Below, piece by piece: positions 8,836 to 16,845 of a DNA stretch of 64,000 bases; position 1 is the stretch's first letter, and every line of letters begins with the position of its first letter. The DNA lies in NCBI GenBank assembly GCA_963575745.1, contig CAUYUJ010017982.1, forward strand, positions 568,913 to 632,912. Direction: 5' to 3'. A program made the position numbers and the translations under genes. The notes beneath the pieces were generated by a model that saw only the letters and a list, made by a program, of their open reading frames with translations, had not been told where the DNA came from and did no database searches. Source of the DNA: Prorocentrum cordatum. Its lineage: Eukaryota > Sar > Dinophyceae > Prorocentrales > Prorocentraceae.

Positions 8836-11800
8836 CGCCTGAGCTGTGACCCGGCTCACCTTTGCCGCTGCTTGTGCTGCACGCTTGCTGGGGGCGGCCC
8901 TCCTGGCCCTTGCCGGCGGCCGCACTGGGAGCGAGGCAGCGGCGGCCGAAGCTCCAGCGGGACGGCGTGTCGGCGGGCATGTCGTCGGTGTCGCAGTAGC
9001 CGTACAGCGGGTACCCTGCCGTCGCGAGGAGGAGGGCGTTGAGACGGCGGAGCGCGGGCTGCAAAGCCCTCGCGCTCGATCTGCCCTTGGTGCTGACTGC
9101 CGCGATCGCTTGGGCATCCAGTATGTGCAGGTAGCGGCAGCGGTGGTTCTCAACCGCTCGGCACCTCCAGCGCGCTCCAGCCACTGCAGCCTCCAGCTCC
9201 AGCGCCGAGATGTGCCCGGGCCGCTGCCAGCGAAACCCTTTGGCGATCCGCCAGGCCCAGAGGTGCGTACGGAGAGCTGCCCGCGGCCACGCGCGGGCTC
9301 GGTAGGGTGCCCCGGTGTCAAGCCGGACGTCCGTGCCCCCGCGGTCCGCGACCCTCAGGAACTCCACGATCAGGCTGCGTTCCAACCGCGGGTCGCGATG
9401 TCCCGGCTGCTGGAAGTCGGGGACCACGTTCCAGTTCGCCTCGCACGTGCCCACAGCGAGGCAGCTGCTGCCCGGGATGGCGGCCGCTAGCGCCCCCACC
9501 TGAGCGAGCCACGAGCCGAGAAGATACATGACAGCCTGGACGCAGAACGTATTCCCGATCAGAGACTCAATGACGCTGTCACGCTCGGCGGCAGGTGCAC
9601 TATCTTTTACAGCGGCCTGGAAATAGAGACGGTCGAACCCCATCAGGGCAGCACGCTCCTCAGGCACGGGCAGCCGGCCCCGCTCACGCCTTGCATCCCA
9701 GATGAGGCTGCCGTCCTCGTAGTTGTTGACCTGGTAACGGTAGCTGTCGGCAGCCCAGCGCTCTGCAGCCCTCACCGAGGCGCGGTCGAGGCCCACGGGC
9801 CGAAACGGCGGGTGACTCCGCGGGATCGGCCTCGTGAAACAAGGGAGGTCTGCCTCAGGGTCCAGCGTCGACCAGCCCTCCAGGAGCGAGGCACTCAGTG
9901 GGAGCCTCTCCACCGCAAGCGAGACCTTGAAGTACGTGGCTTCACCCACACCCTTGGTCTCGACGGTGGCGTCGGACGCCAAGAACGCCGTAACGGGCCA
10001 CGAGCACCAGTACAGGCGGGGCCGCCTGACGTGAGTGAGACACCTGGCATCGAGGAACACGGGTGTGACGCCAAGCGCCCTGGTGAACTCCGCCCTCGAC
10101 TCTAAGGTCATGCTGAACACGTTCTCGACGAACCACATGGTGCGCTTGGGAAAGGCAGCCTCTGCTGCCTGGATCAGCTCGGGGACCCGGAAGAAGAGCC
10201 TCGACCTCGACCCCTCCAGGCCGGTCCCCACGACATTGATGCTCGCCAGGTCTTGGCACGGGCTCCCCGCGGTCAGGACGACCCAGTCGGCGTCCCGCGC
10301 GTAGCCCTTCAGCATCTCAGTAAACCGCGCCGTGTCGACGGCCTCGATGTTGCCAAGCTCGATCACGCCCGCCCAGCGGCGACGCACCAGTCGCCGGGCG
10401 GCGGGCTCGACCTCGCAGCTGACATGGGCCATCACGTCGATCGGGAGTCTGGAGGCCGCCACCGCGGCCCCCGCGGCGCCAGCGAAGAGCTCGATGAGAA
10501 CTATGCGAGGGCGCCACCGCACACCCCGCACAGGGGCCGCAACTGCACCAGGCCGCAACGTCACAGCCGAAGCTCCCCCTCTCGCGCACGCAACGCCCTG
10601 CGCCGAGAGCCCGGCCGTGTGGCAGATGCCCCCGGCGCGCTCGCTGGCATCGGTCGCTATGACACAAGTGTCGATCTTCGCGCGCAGGTCAGTGTAGGCC
10701 AGCGGCAGCGCCATCGCGAAGCCCAAGAGCTCGTCGCACATGCCAAGGGGAACAGTCTGCGGACGCGTCCAGCGTCCAGCAGCCCACACGCTGTTGAGGA
10801 ATCCCATGAAAGGCCTCCTGAACTCCGCTGCCCTGGCGCACCTGCCTAGGATCATGAGCATGCCCTGTGACGAGAGGCCCTGCCTGCCCATGCCCCACAG
10901 GATGAACGCCAGCAGCTGGTGCAGCTTCTCGGTCGTGACTCCGACCCGGCCGACGGCCCCGTCAAGACCCGCGCCCATCCGCTCCAGGACCAGCGCGCGG
11001 TGCTTGGCCTTGCCGGGGGCGACGCTGATCCCCGAGCGGCCGTAGGCGGCCCTCTGCTCCTCCTGCGCGCAGCTCATCGTGCCGAGGAGCTCCGCGACCA
11101 TCGCGTTGGGCACCACCTCGCCATGGTCCCAGTCGTCGATGTAGTACTGGATCCACTGCTGCTCGAGCTCCTTCGACTTGAACGGAAGCGGCCGGTCCTT
11201 GCGCCACTCGAGCTCTGCGGGAAACCCCGCAGCGAGGGGGCGAGAGCCGAACCCGAGGCGCCTGTGGCAGTGCTGAAACACCGTGACCGCGTTGATCCAG
11301 CCCATCGGGATGACGCGCAGCGCGAGGTGAGTCTTCCCAGGACCCGGCACACCGATGAGCTCGTTCGGGATCGCCTCCGCGAGGGTCATGTATGGCTGCC
11401 AGGCCTCGGGCAGCTCGTAGCAGTAGAAAGCGGAGGCTTGGTCATCCGAGGACCAGAGCAGCATGTGGCCCTCTGGGAGCGGGATGGCGACCCACGAGGG
11501 CGACGCGCTAAGGGTCCCGATGTCATCCCTCATGATGCGCTGGTAGCTGTTGGCCGGGACCATGTTGATGATTAACCGCTGGACGCACGCCTGCCCAGGT
11601 GACGGCGTGCCTCCCTTGGCGACCCCGAACGCCCCCGCAAGCACCTTGCGGTTCCCGACCTTGAAGATGCGGTCGTCGGCGATCGGCGCCGCCAGCCCCA
11701 GCTCGACGAGCTTGGTCCCGATGCGGTACCACTCCTGCTTGGACGTGACCTGGATCGCTGCCCGCGGGACCTCTGCAGGCCACTCATCTCGTGGGAGCAA

Positions 11801-12529
11801 AGCCAGCGTGGGGTCGGCAAGCCAGGCGCCCACCTGAGCGTCCGCGATGTCGACCGCCTTGACCGAGGCGGCAACGCCGCGCGCGGGGAGGCCTGGCATG
11901 ATGCCCGCGAGCGAGAGCGGCAAGGCGCGGGCCGTCTCCTCGCCCCCGTAGGAGACGGTCCTCGACGAGATGACCCGGTCCCAGTCCGGGAGCTCGAAGG
12001 CTGTGGCGGCATCCTGAACGAAATACTCACAGGCCTCCTGCACAATGCCGAGCGCACTAACCTGGCTAGCCGTGGGCCGCCTCGCGGCGACGGTGGGACT
12101 GCGCATGTGCCCCGTGTACTGGTAGTTCAGGCTGAAGACCACGAGCTGGGCCCACCCCTGCGCCGTGGCGGCGTCCACCTCGCAGGTCTCCGGCAGCTGC
12201 TGGTGCAGGTACCAGGCGGCGCGGTACCTCTCGAAGAGTGGGGCGTCGGGCAGTGGTAACGGCAACACCTCGCGCAGCCGCGCGAAGCTGGCCGTGGGGT
12301 CTGGCGAAGTGCACATCTTACGAACGTACCGCCCGATCGCCCCTGGCGAGCCGTGCACCGCCTCGTGGACTGCGAGGGCCAGCCTGAACTTGGAGCTGAC
12401 GCCCGTGCCCACCTCGGCTAGCATCTGGCGCCACCGCCGAGCCTGCGAACTGCCGCGTAGCTGCCGCTCAGGCGGGCGGAGGGCAGGCGGGGGCGTGCTG
12501 TGGGCCGCGGCCTTAGCCGTGTCGGCCCT
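8744..12529 (-). CDS. ORF2 polyprotein: reverse transcriptase, split RNase H and C5 cytosine methyltransferase
   Basis: The frame is open from 14647, but the part overlapping ORF1 is a shadow. Coding starts where ORF1 ends (about 12529; first Met after that is at 12424), perhaps through a frameshift. The RT spans about 11695-10748, with motifs RLIINMVPANSY, PMGWINAVTVFQ and YYIDDWD (catalytic YIDD at 11132-11143). RNase H begins with ATDASERAGG near 10651-10622. A methyltransferase domain then occupies about 10510-9509, and RNase H resumes with HISALELEA, HILDAQA and TDDMPADTPSRW (about 9215-8950). A basic, low-complexity end follows to the stop at 8744. No protease is seen. All named catalytic motifs are uninterrupted. 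Confidence 0.85.
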   Translation of the reverse strand, partial: RADTAKAAAHSTPPPALRPPERQLRGSSQARRWRQMLAEVGTGVSSKFRLALAVHEAVHGSPGAIGRYVRKMCTSPDPTASFARLREVLPLPLPDAPLFERYRAAWYLHQQLPETCEVDAATAQGWAQLVVFSLNYQYTGHMRSPTVAARRPTASQVSALGIVQEACEYFVQDAATAFELPDWDRVISSRTVSYGGEETARALPLSLAGIMPGLPARGVAASVKAVDIADAQVGAWLADPTLALLPRDEWPAEVPRAAIQVTSKQEWYRIGTKLVELGLAAPIADDRIFKVGNRKVLAGAFGVAKGGTPSPGQACVQRLIINMVPANSYQRIMRDDIGTLSASPSWVAIPLPEGHMLLWSSDDQASAFYCYELPEAWQPYMTLAEAIPNELIGVPGPGKTHLALRVIPMGWINAVTVFQHCHRRLGFGSRPLAAGFPAELEWRKDRPLPFKSKELEQQWIQYYIDDWDHGEVVPNAMVAELLGTMSCAQEEQRAAYGRSGISVAPGKAKHRALVLERMGAGLDGAVGRVGVTTEKLHQLLAFILWGMGRQGLSSQGMLMILGRCARAAEFRRPFMGFLNSVWAAGRWTRPQTVPLGMCDELLGFAMALPLAYTDLRAKIDTCVIATDASERAGGICHTAGLSAQGVACARGGASAVTLRPGAVAAPVRGVRWRPRIVLIELFAGAAGAAVAASRLPIDVMAHVSCEVEPAARRLVRRRWAGVIELGNIEAVDTARFTEMLKGYARDADWVVLTAGSPCQDLASINVVGTGLEGSRSRLFFRVPELIQAAEAAFPKRTMWFVENVFSMTLESRAEFTRALGVTPVFLDARCLTHVRRPRLYWCSWPVTAFLASDATVETKGVGEATYFKVSLAVERLPLSASLLEGWSTLDPEADLPCFTRPIPRSHPPFRPVGLDRASVRAAERWAADSYRYQVNNYEDGSLIWDARRERGRLPVPEERAALMGFDRLYFQAAVKDSAPAAERDSVIESLIGNTFCVQAVMYLLGSWLAQVGALAAAIPGSSCLAVGTCEANWNVVPDFQQPGHRDPRLERSLIVEFLRVADRGGTDVRLDTGAPYRARAWPRAALRTHLWAWRIAKGFRWQRPGHISALELEAAVAGARWRCRAVENHRCRYLHILDAQAIAAVSTKGRSSARALQPALRRLNALLLATAGYPLYGYCDTDDMPADTPSRWSFGRRCLAPSAAAGKGQEGRPQQACSTSSGKGEPGHSSGDGATSCSEIPTAEGGDGHATHPAAVPCGSR
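9509..10510 (-). other. cytosine-C5 DNA methyltransferase domain inside ORF2
   Basis: About 334 residues. Motif I is ELFAGAAGA (S-adenosylmethionine binding), motif IV is AGSPCQDLAS with the catalytic Cys at 10256-10258, motif VI is VENV, motif VIII is RPRLYW, motif IX lies around PEERAALMGFD, and motif X is LIGNTFCVQAV. The region between VIII and IX, about 110 residues, would be the target-recognition domain. All catalytic motifs are present and in order, so the domain may be active. Methyltransferases inside retrotransposons have been reported from dinoflagellates and charophyte algae (de Mendoza and colleagues, 2018, as I recall). Whether this exact family is the same cannot be checked here. 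Confidence 0.9.
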
Positions 12530-13005
12530 CACGCTCGAACCCAGGCCGTCCTGCGAGCAGTGCCCGTGCCGCGGCTCTTCCCCGTCTTGCCTTTGCCGCG
12601 GCTCTTGGCAGCCAGCGGCCTCCCGATGCGCGCCTTCCACGCTGCCTGGGTCTCGCCCTCGCGCCTCGGGTGGGCCGCCTTGTGCTGCGAGAAGCTCCGG
12701 CTCGCCGCCGCCTCCGCTGGTGGCACGCGGGCGGCGGCTGCTGCGTCGAGGTCCCCCTCCGAGTCGCTCAGGAGCTGGACTGACCGCGTGGGACTGCGGC
12801 TGGTCCTCCGCGCCGCTGGCGGCTTCTTCTCGGCGGGGGGAGCTGCGGGACCGTCGCCTGGAACGCGTCCGGCAAGGATCCTCATCGCCTCGGCCGATCC
12901 CGAGACTGGCGTCCCGGTAGCAGGGGGCGGGGGGCGCGCCTCCGCGCGCCCATGGCCTGCAGGTGCCGTCCCCCCCTGCAACGGAGACGGCTCCCGGCCA
13001 GACCC
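12529..13005 (-). CDS. continuation of ORF1 beyond an in-frame TAG (basic tail)
   Basis: The frame is the same as ORF1, separated from it only by the TAG at 13006-13008, and open for about 158 residues to the stop at 12529. The text is Pro/Ala-rich, then an acidic LLSDSEGDLD piece, then a strongly basic end (AAKSRGKGKTGKSRGTGTAR). This resembles a nucleocapsid-like tail. It is either the end of ORF1 lost through one nonsense change, or reached by stop readthrough. Confidence 0.5.
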   Translation of the reverse strand, partial: GSGREPSPLQGGTAPAGHGRAEARPPPPATGTPVSGSAEAMRILAGRVPGDGPAAPPAEKKPPAARRTSRSPTRSVQLLSDSEGDLDAAAAARVPPAEAAASRSFSQHKAAHPRREGETQAAWKARIGRPLAAKSRGKGKTGKSRGTGTARRTAWVRA

Positions 13006-14448
13006 CTAGCCCGGCCTGCGGTCTGCAAGCCGCTGGCGGAGTTCGGCGACCTTCAGCTCCCGGGCCTCGACCTTCTCGGCGGCGTTCTCCTCGTCCAGAG
13101 AGGCGCCTGATGGAAGCTGTTCCTGTGCGACCAGCGTGAGCCACCGTGCTGACCGCCAGTTCCCGTCGCGGATGGCCATCGTCCGCGCCTTGAACTCCTG
13201 CATGAGCAGATCCGCAGTCTCGACGACCTCTCCGCGCAGGACGCCGTCGAGCGCCAGCCCCAGCGTGCGGAGGGCCCGCACCTCGTCTGTCCCCAGCGTG
13301 CGCGGCGGGTGAGCAACGAAGAACACCGTGTTCAGGAACTGCGTGACGCATGGGGCCAGAGGGTCGGCTTCGCCCGCGGACAGCTGCTGGGTGAACTGGC
13401 TGCGCAGGTGGCCGAGCCCATTCTCGAGGAGAGCACCAGGCCGCTGCCGAGCGATCCTGCGGAACAAGTCGCGCTTGATGTTCACGCCCTGGTAGCGATC
13501 GCGGCCCCCGAGGCGCTCCGTGTCGCTCTCCGCGCCGTCCTCCGCGTCGTCGTCGTCGCGCCCCAGGAGCGCAGCGGTCAACGCTGACGCCAGCCTGCTC
13601 TTCGATCCCGAGGCGCTGGCGCGCGCAGGGGCAGCAGCGGCGGCTCGGCCAGCTACCACCTGCGCCAGGCGCTCGCCCACGGCCCCTGCTGGGCGCGCGG
13701 CATTCTTGGGCGTGCCCTGCCTCGGCCCACCACGAGCTGCCTTGCCCCCGAGCCGCGCCAGCCGCGCCTCGAGCTCGGGGTCCTCGGCGGTCTCCTCGAG
13801 CCCAGCAAGCTCCTGGTCGAGCGGGCTCGTATCTCCTGGTCCGCCAGGGGTCTGGGTGCCCTCCACCTCGCGGGCTCGCTTGCGCGGTGGCCCGCGAGGC
13901 TCCTCCTCGTCCTCGTTGGCCCCGTCCCCGAGCGGCCATCCGCCGAGCTCTCCAGGCATCGGCTCGGCCGAGGGCGCGTCGGCCAGCACAGGCGCTCCAG
14001 GGTCCGCGGCCGGGCAGATGAGCTTCGCCTGCTCGCGGGCCACATCGCGGGGGTCCACCACCTGCCACACGTCCAAGTGCTCGACTACTGCGCCCACTGG
14101 GGCGACCGCCCCGCACTCGGCGGCGCTGCACTTGCAGAGGTGGAAGACCGTGGCCAGGGGGCGCGCGCCCTGCTGCCCGGAGGAGGCTGCATACCATGAG
14201 AAGTACGGGTCGCTGGCGCCCACGTGCCGCCCCTTGAAGAAACGGCCGAAGGCGTCCGCTTGGTAGGCGACCTCCACTTCGAGCATCTCGACGCCCTGCG
14301 GCGCCCCGTCGTCGTCCTTGACGCGCGCCAGGACCCGTGCACCAGCCCACAGCGGCAGCCCCGGCACCAGGTCGCCGTTCAGCGCCGCGTCGAGCCAGGC
14401 CCCTCTCGGGAAGGGCCACCCGGCGGCACCCGGGGCTGCCCGCTCCAT
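13006..14448 (-). CDS. ORF1, gag-like protein of the DIRS-type element
   Basis: A 480-residue ORF starting with Met at 14448, upstream of ORF2 on the minus strand. The N-terminal 130 residues form a folded-looking domain (VKDDDGAPQGVEMLEVEV, FFKGRHVGASDPYFSW), followed by a Cys-containing segment (CKCSAAEC), a long acidic/Arg-Lys linker, and a helical gag-like region (YQGVNIKRDLFRRIARQRPG to ENAAEKVEARELKV). The pattern of the C-terminal part is common in dinoflagellate gag proteins: a large helical block with a repeated DG-x-W-x-x-A motif, here DGNWRSARWLTL. It ends at TAG 13006-13008, possibly a recent nonsense mutation. Confidence 0.75.
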   Translation of the reverse strand: MERAAPGAAGWPFPRGAWLDAALNGDLVPGLPLWAGARVLARVKDDDGAPQGVEMLEVEVAYQADAFGRFFKGRHVGASDPYFSWYAASSGQQGARPLATVFHLCKCSAAECGAVAPVGAVVEHLDVWQVVDPRDVAREQAKLICPAADPGAPVLADAPSAEPMPGELGGWPLGDGANEDEEEPRGPPRKRAREVEGTQTPGGPGDTSPLDQELAGLEETAEDPELEARLARLGGKAARGGPRQGTPKNAARPAGAVGERLAQVVAGRAAAAAPARASASGSKSRLASALTAALLGRDDDDAEDGAESDTERLGGRDRYQGVNIKRDLFRRIARQRPGALLENGLGHLRSQFTQQLSAGEADPLAPCVTQFLNTVFFVAHPPRTLGTDEVRALRTLGLALDGVLRGEVVETADLLMQEFKARTMAIRDGNWRSARWLTLVAQEQLPSGASLDEENAAEKVEARELKVAELRQRLADRRPG

Positions 14449-14688
14449 CGGGCTCCTCGCCAGCAGCGGCGCGGGAGAGGGGCGACCCGCGCCCGGGATC
14501 CTCGTCTCCCAGCCAGGTCTTCGCTCCCCTCAGCCCGCAAAGTCTGCCAGCGAGGCTGATCAGAATCAGTCGTCCGAGCGTGGCCTGCACGCGGCCGCGC
14601 TCGGCGCGGCGAACTTTCAGTAGACAGACTGGCTCGGCAGCGGCCACAGACGGGCGGCACCGCCCGGTGACTCCGCTGCCTGTCTCGA

Positions 14689-14793
14689 GCCAACACAGCT
14701 ACGGCAGATGGATGAAACTCAACCGTTATCCATCAACGGCGTCGCGCACGCTCAGGTGGACTCCGCATAGGTTTCCTTGGAAGGTTCATATAT
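14689..14793 (-). repeat. split direct repeat A1 (outer 5' terminal copy)
   Basis: A 105-bp block identical to 7439-7543. The outer end merges into the TA run at 14788-14802. About 240 bp separate its inner end from the ORF1 start, leaving room for a promoter and leader. No core promoter motif can be named. Confidence 0.9.
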
Positions 14794-14802
14794 ATATATA
14801 TA

Positions 14803-15958
14803 TTATCAAGATAAGCTTTCCCCGCGTAATCAACCGAGCCCCGATCGAAATGATCGCCACTCTGGTGCTGCCCCGAGCGCCAATCAGGAGGAGTGTGATT
14901 CGTGCTTTTTCCCGAGGGTTCAGAACGAACCCGACGGGACCCACGGGAGCCAGATGATGTCCTGCTCTTTCCCTGCCCATGCTCTTGCTGCTCAACCGTT
15001 TTCGCTCAATTGTTTCAGGGCCCTTGGCCTTAGAGCTACGCCAGGGGCACGGATTGGAGGAGAAAGGATGGGGAGGTGATGAGGGATGAGGGGGAGGAAG
15101 GGCGCGGGGCAATGCGTGTCCAAAACGAAGGCGCAACACCGCAGCATGTGGGCCGCAGGACGGGCCCCCCTGGAGGCCGAGGCCGAGGCCACGAGGCCGT
15201 CGCCTCACGCACTTCGCGCGCGCATCGCTGCACCAGGCAGCGGGAGCGCACGCCGAGTGCGGCTGTGCGCGCACTCGGGGCGTGAGGCGACGGCCTCGCG
15301 GCCTCGCCGCCAGCCCCGGCCTCCAGGAAGAAAAACGGCTGCGAGAGCCGCGCCCTCGGCCTCCAGAGGGGGCGGGGCGGGGCCGCCCTCGGGCACGACC
15401 GCGGCCCGCGGGCGAGGCCGGGGGCTCCGGGGGGGCCGACGGCTTGAGGAAGCCGGGCCGGGGGTCTGGGTTCGCGGGTTCGGGGGGGGGGCACCGGTGT
15501 CCACATCCGCGCGCGCACGCAGGGCGACGAGAGCTGCGCACGTCCACCGCTCCTGGCCAGGCCCGCGGCTGGCCCAGCCCAGGAGCGGTGCGCGCGCCCT
15601 CCCGGCTCGGCCAAGCGGGACACCTGCGCCGCTCCTGGGCCCGGGATGGGCCCCGCCAGCGGCCAGGGGCGTGCAACTGCAGGCCCAGCCGCCCTGGCAT
15701 GCGCGCGCACGCACATGCGCACTGCTGCCTCCAGCGGCTGGCGCGGCGTCACCACATCGAGAGCCATACGGGGCTGGGCTATAAGCTGGCCGAGTCTCGC
15801 GTCGAGCGGGTGGCTGCGATGGGAGAGCGCGCGCAGGGAAAAGCACCCGAGCGTGTGGGCGGGCGCGCCGCGCATGCAGCGTGCAGGGGGAACGAGCAAA
15901 CGTCGGCGGGCGCGCGAGGTAGCAGAGAAGCAACGCAGGTGGCGAGCACGCTGGCGGT
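14803..15958. other. non-coding interval with a 19-bp inverted repeat
   Basis: No supported gene. Sequence 15192-15210 is perfectly complementary to 15280-15298, giving a stem with a 69-base loop. Open frames across this GC-rich stretch show only Pro/Arg/Ala composition. Confidence 0.6.
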
Positions 15959-16044
15959 CGCGCACACATGCGCACACGCAACGCGCACGCGCGCACGCGC
16001 GCACGCGCGCACGCACGCGCGCACGCACGCACGCGCGCACACGC

Positions 16045-16092
<48 letters not shown>

Positions 16093-16213
16093 GGACAGAC
16101 AGACAGACGGACAGACGGACAGACGGACGGACGGACGGACGGACGGACGGACGGACGGACGGACGGACGGACGGACGGACGGACGGACGGACGGACAGAC
16201 AGACAGACAGACG
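15959..16213. repeat. compound microsatellite (GCAC)n, (AGAC)n, (GGAC)n
   Basis: Starts with GCAC/GCGCAC repeats (15959-16041), passes into AGAC repeats, then a GGAC tract (about 16092-16200) and back to AGAC. Stepwise point changes between the tetranucleotide units are visible. Confidence 0.95.
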
Positions 16214-16335
16214 CTCGGCCTCCCACGTTGCCGGGGCGCCCCCCCAGCAACGCCTCGAGGGCGCGCCCCAGCCGCGCCATGGGGAACGAGGGGCATGACG
16301 CGGATAAGAGTTGGCGCGCCGCCGAGCGCCCAGGC

Positions 16336-16419
16336 AGAGGAGGAGGAGGAGGAGGAGAAGGAGGAGGAGGAGGAGAAGGAGGAGGAGGAGGAGGAGGAGG
16401 AGGAGGAGGAGGAGGAGAG
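16336..16419. repeat. (GGA)n microsatellite
   Basis: A purine-only GGA tract with a few GAA interruptions. The following 16420-16845 is GC-rich with no supported gene and may be the 3' untranslated region of the neighbouring LINE. Confidence 0.9.
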
Positions 16420-16845
16420 GGCGGAAGCGCCGCCCCGCGCCGGCCGCGGCCGCAGCGCGGCCCAAGCCGCCGCCGGCGGCGCAAGGCCTGGCGGGCCGCT
16501 CCAGCGTCGGGCCCTGGCCCGCAGCACGCGTCAGCTTCTGCGGGCGCGGCTGCTCGTCGCCCTCAGGGGTGGCGGCGCAAGCCCGCGGCAGAGCGGCGCT
16601 GCAGCCCCCCGCGTCGCCGCGGCGCGCCGGCCTGCTGTTTCGCCGTCGCCAGCAACCAGGGGCCAGCGCGGGCCCGCAGGGGCGCGCGGCCGGCGCTCCC
16701 AACGCTGCGGCGCGCCGCCGGCGCCTCAGCGCAGGCCCACGGCGGCGCGCAGCTGCCGCGCCAGCTCCCCCTGCAGGCCGCAGGCGAGCGCGCGGCGGGC
16801 GCGCGCGAGCTCGCGGGCCTGCTCGGCGTCGGGCAGGCGGCGCAC

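Larger units (their letters stand above)
7117..14793 (-). mobile_element. tyrosine-recombinase retrotransposon (PAT/Ngaro-like split repeats) carrying a C5 DNA methyltransferase
   Basis: Read on the minus strand the order is repeat A1 (14793-14689), ORF1 gag-like (14448-12529, one internal stop), ORF2 RT / RNase H / cytosine methyltransferase (about 12529-8744), overlapping tyrosine recombinase (8835-7921), repeat B1 (7787-7544), repeat A2 (7543-7439), a 78-bp spacer and repeat B2 (7360-7117). The A copies (105 bp) and the B copies (244 bp) are identical by eye. A1-ORFs-B1-A2-B2 is the split-direct-repeat layout of PAT and Ngaro elements. No DDE integrase or protease is seen, as expected for the DIRS order. 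RT, methyltransferase and recombinase keep most signature residues, so the copy looks young. Confidence 0.85.

Noticed and set aside
7921-9321. Starting the recombinase gene at 9321
   Set aside because: The first 160 residues of that frame are a shadow of ORF2; recognisable recombinase text begins near 8835.
12165-14623. Plus-strand open frames of 100-250 residues over the methyltransferase element
   Set aside because: They are antisense shadows of ORF1 and ORF2; composition follows the minus-strand codons.
8744-14647. Taking the whole 1967-residue frame as one protein
   Set aside because: The first 700 residues overlap ORF1, whose own frame looks like real protein; they have shadow composition.
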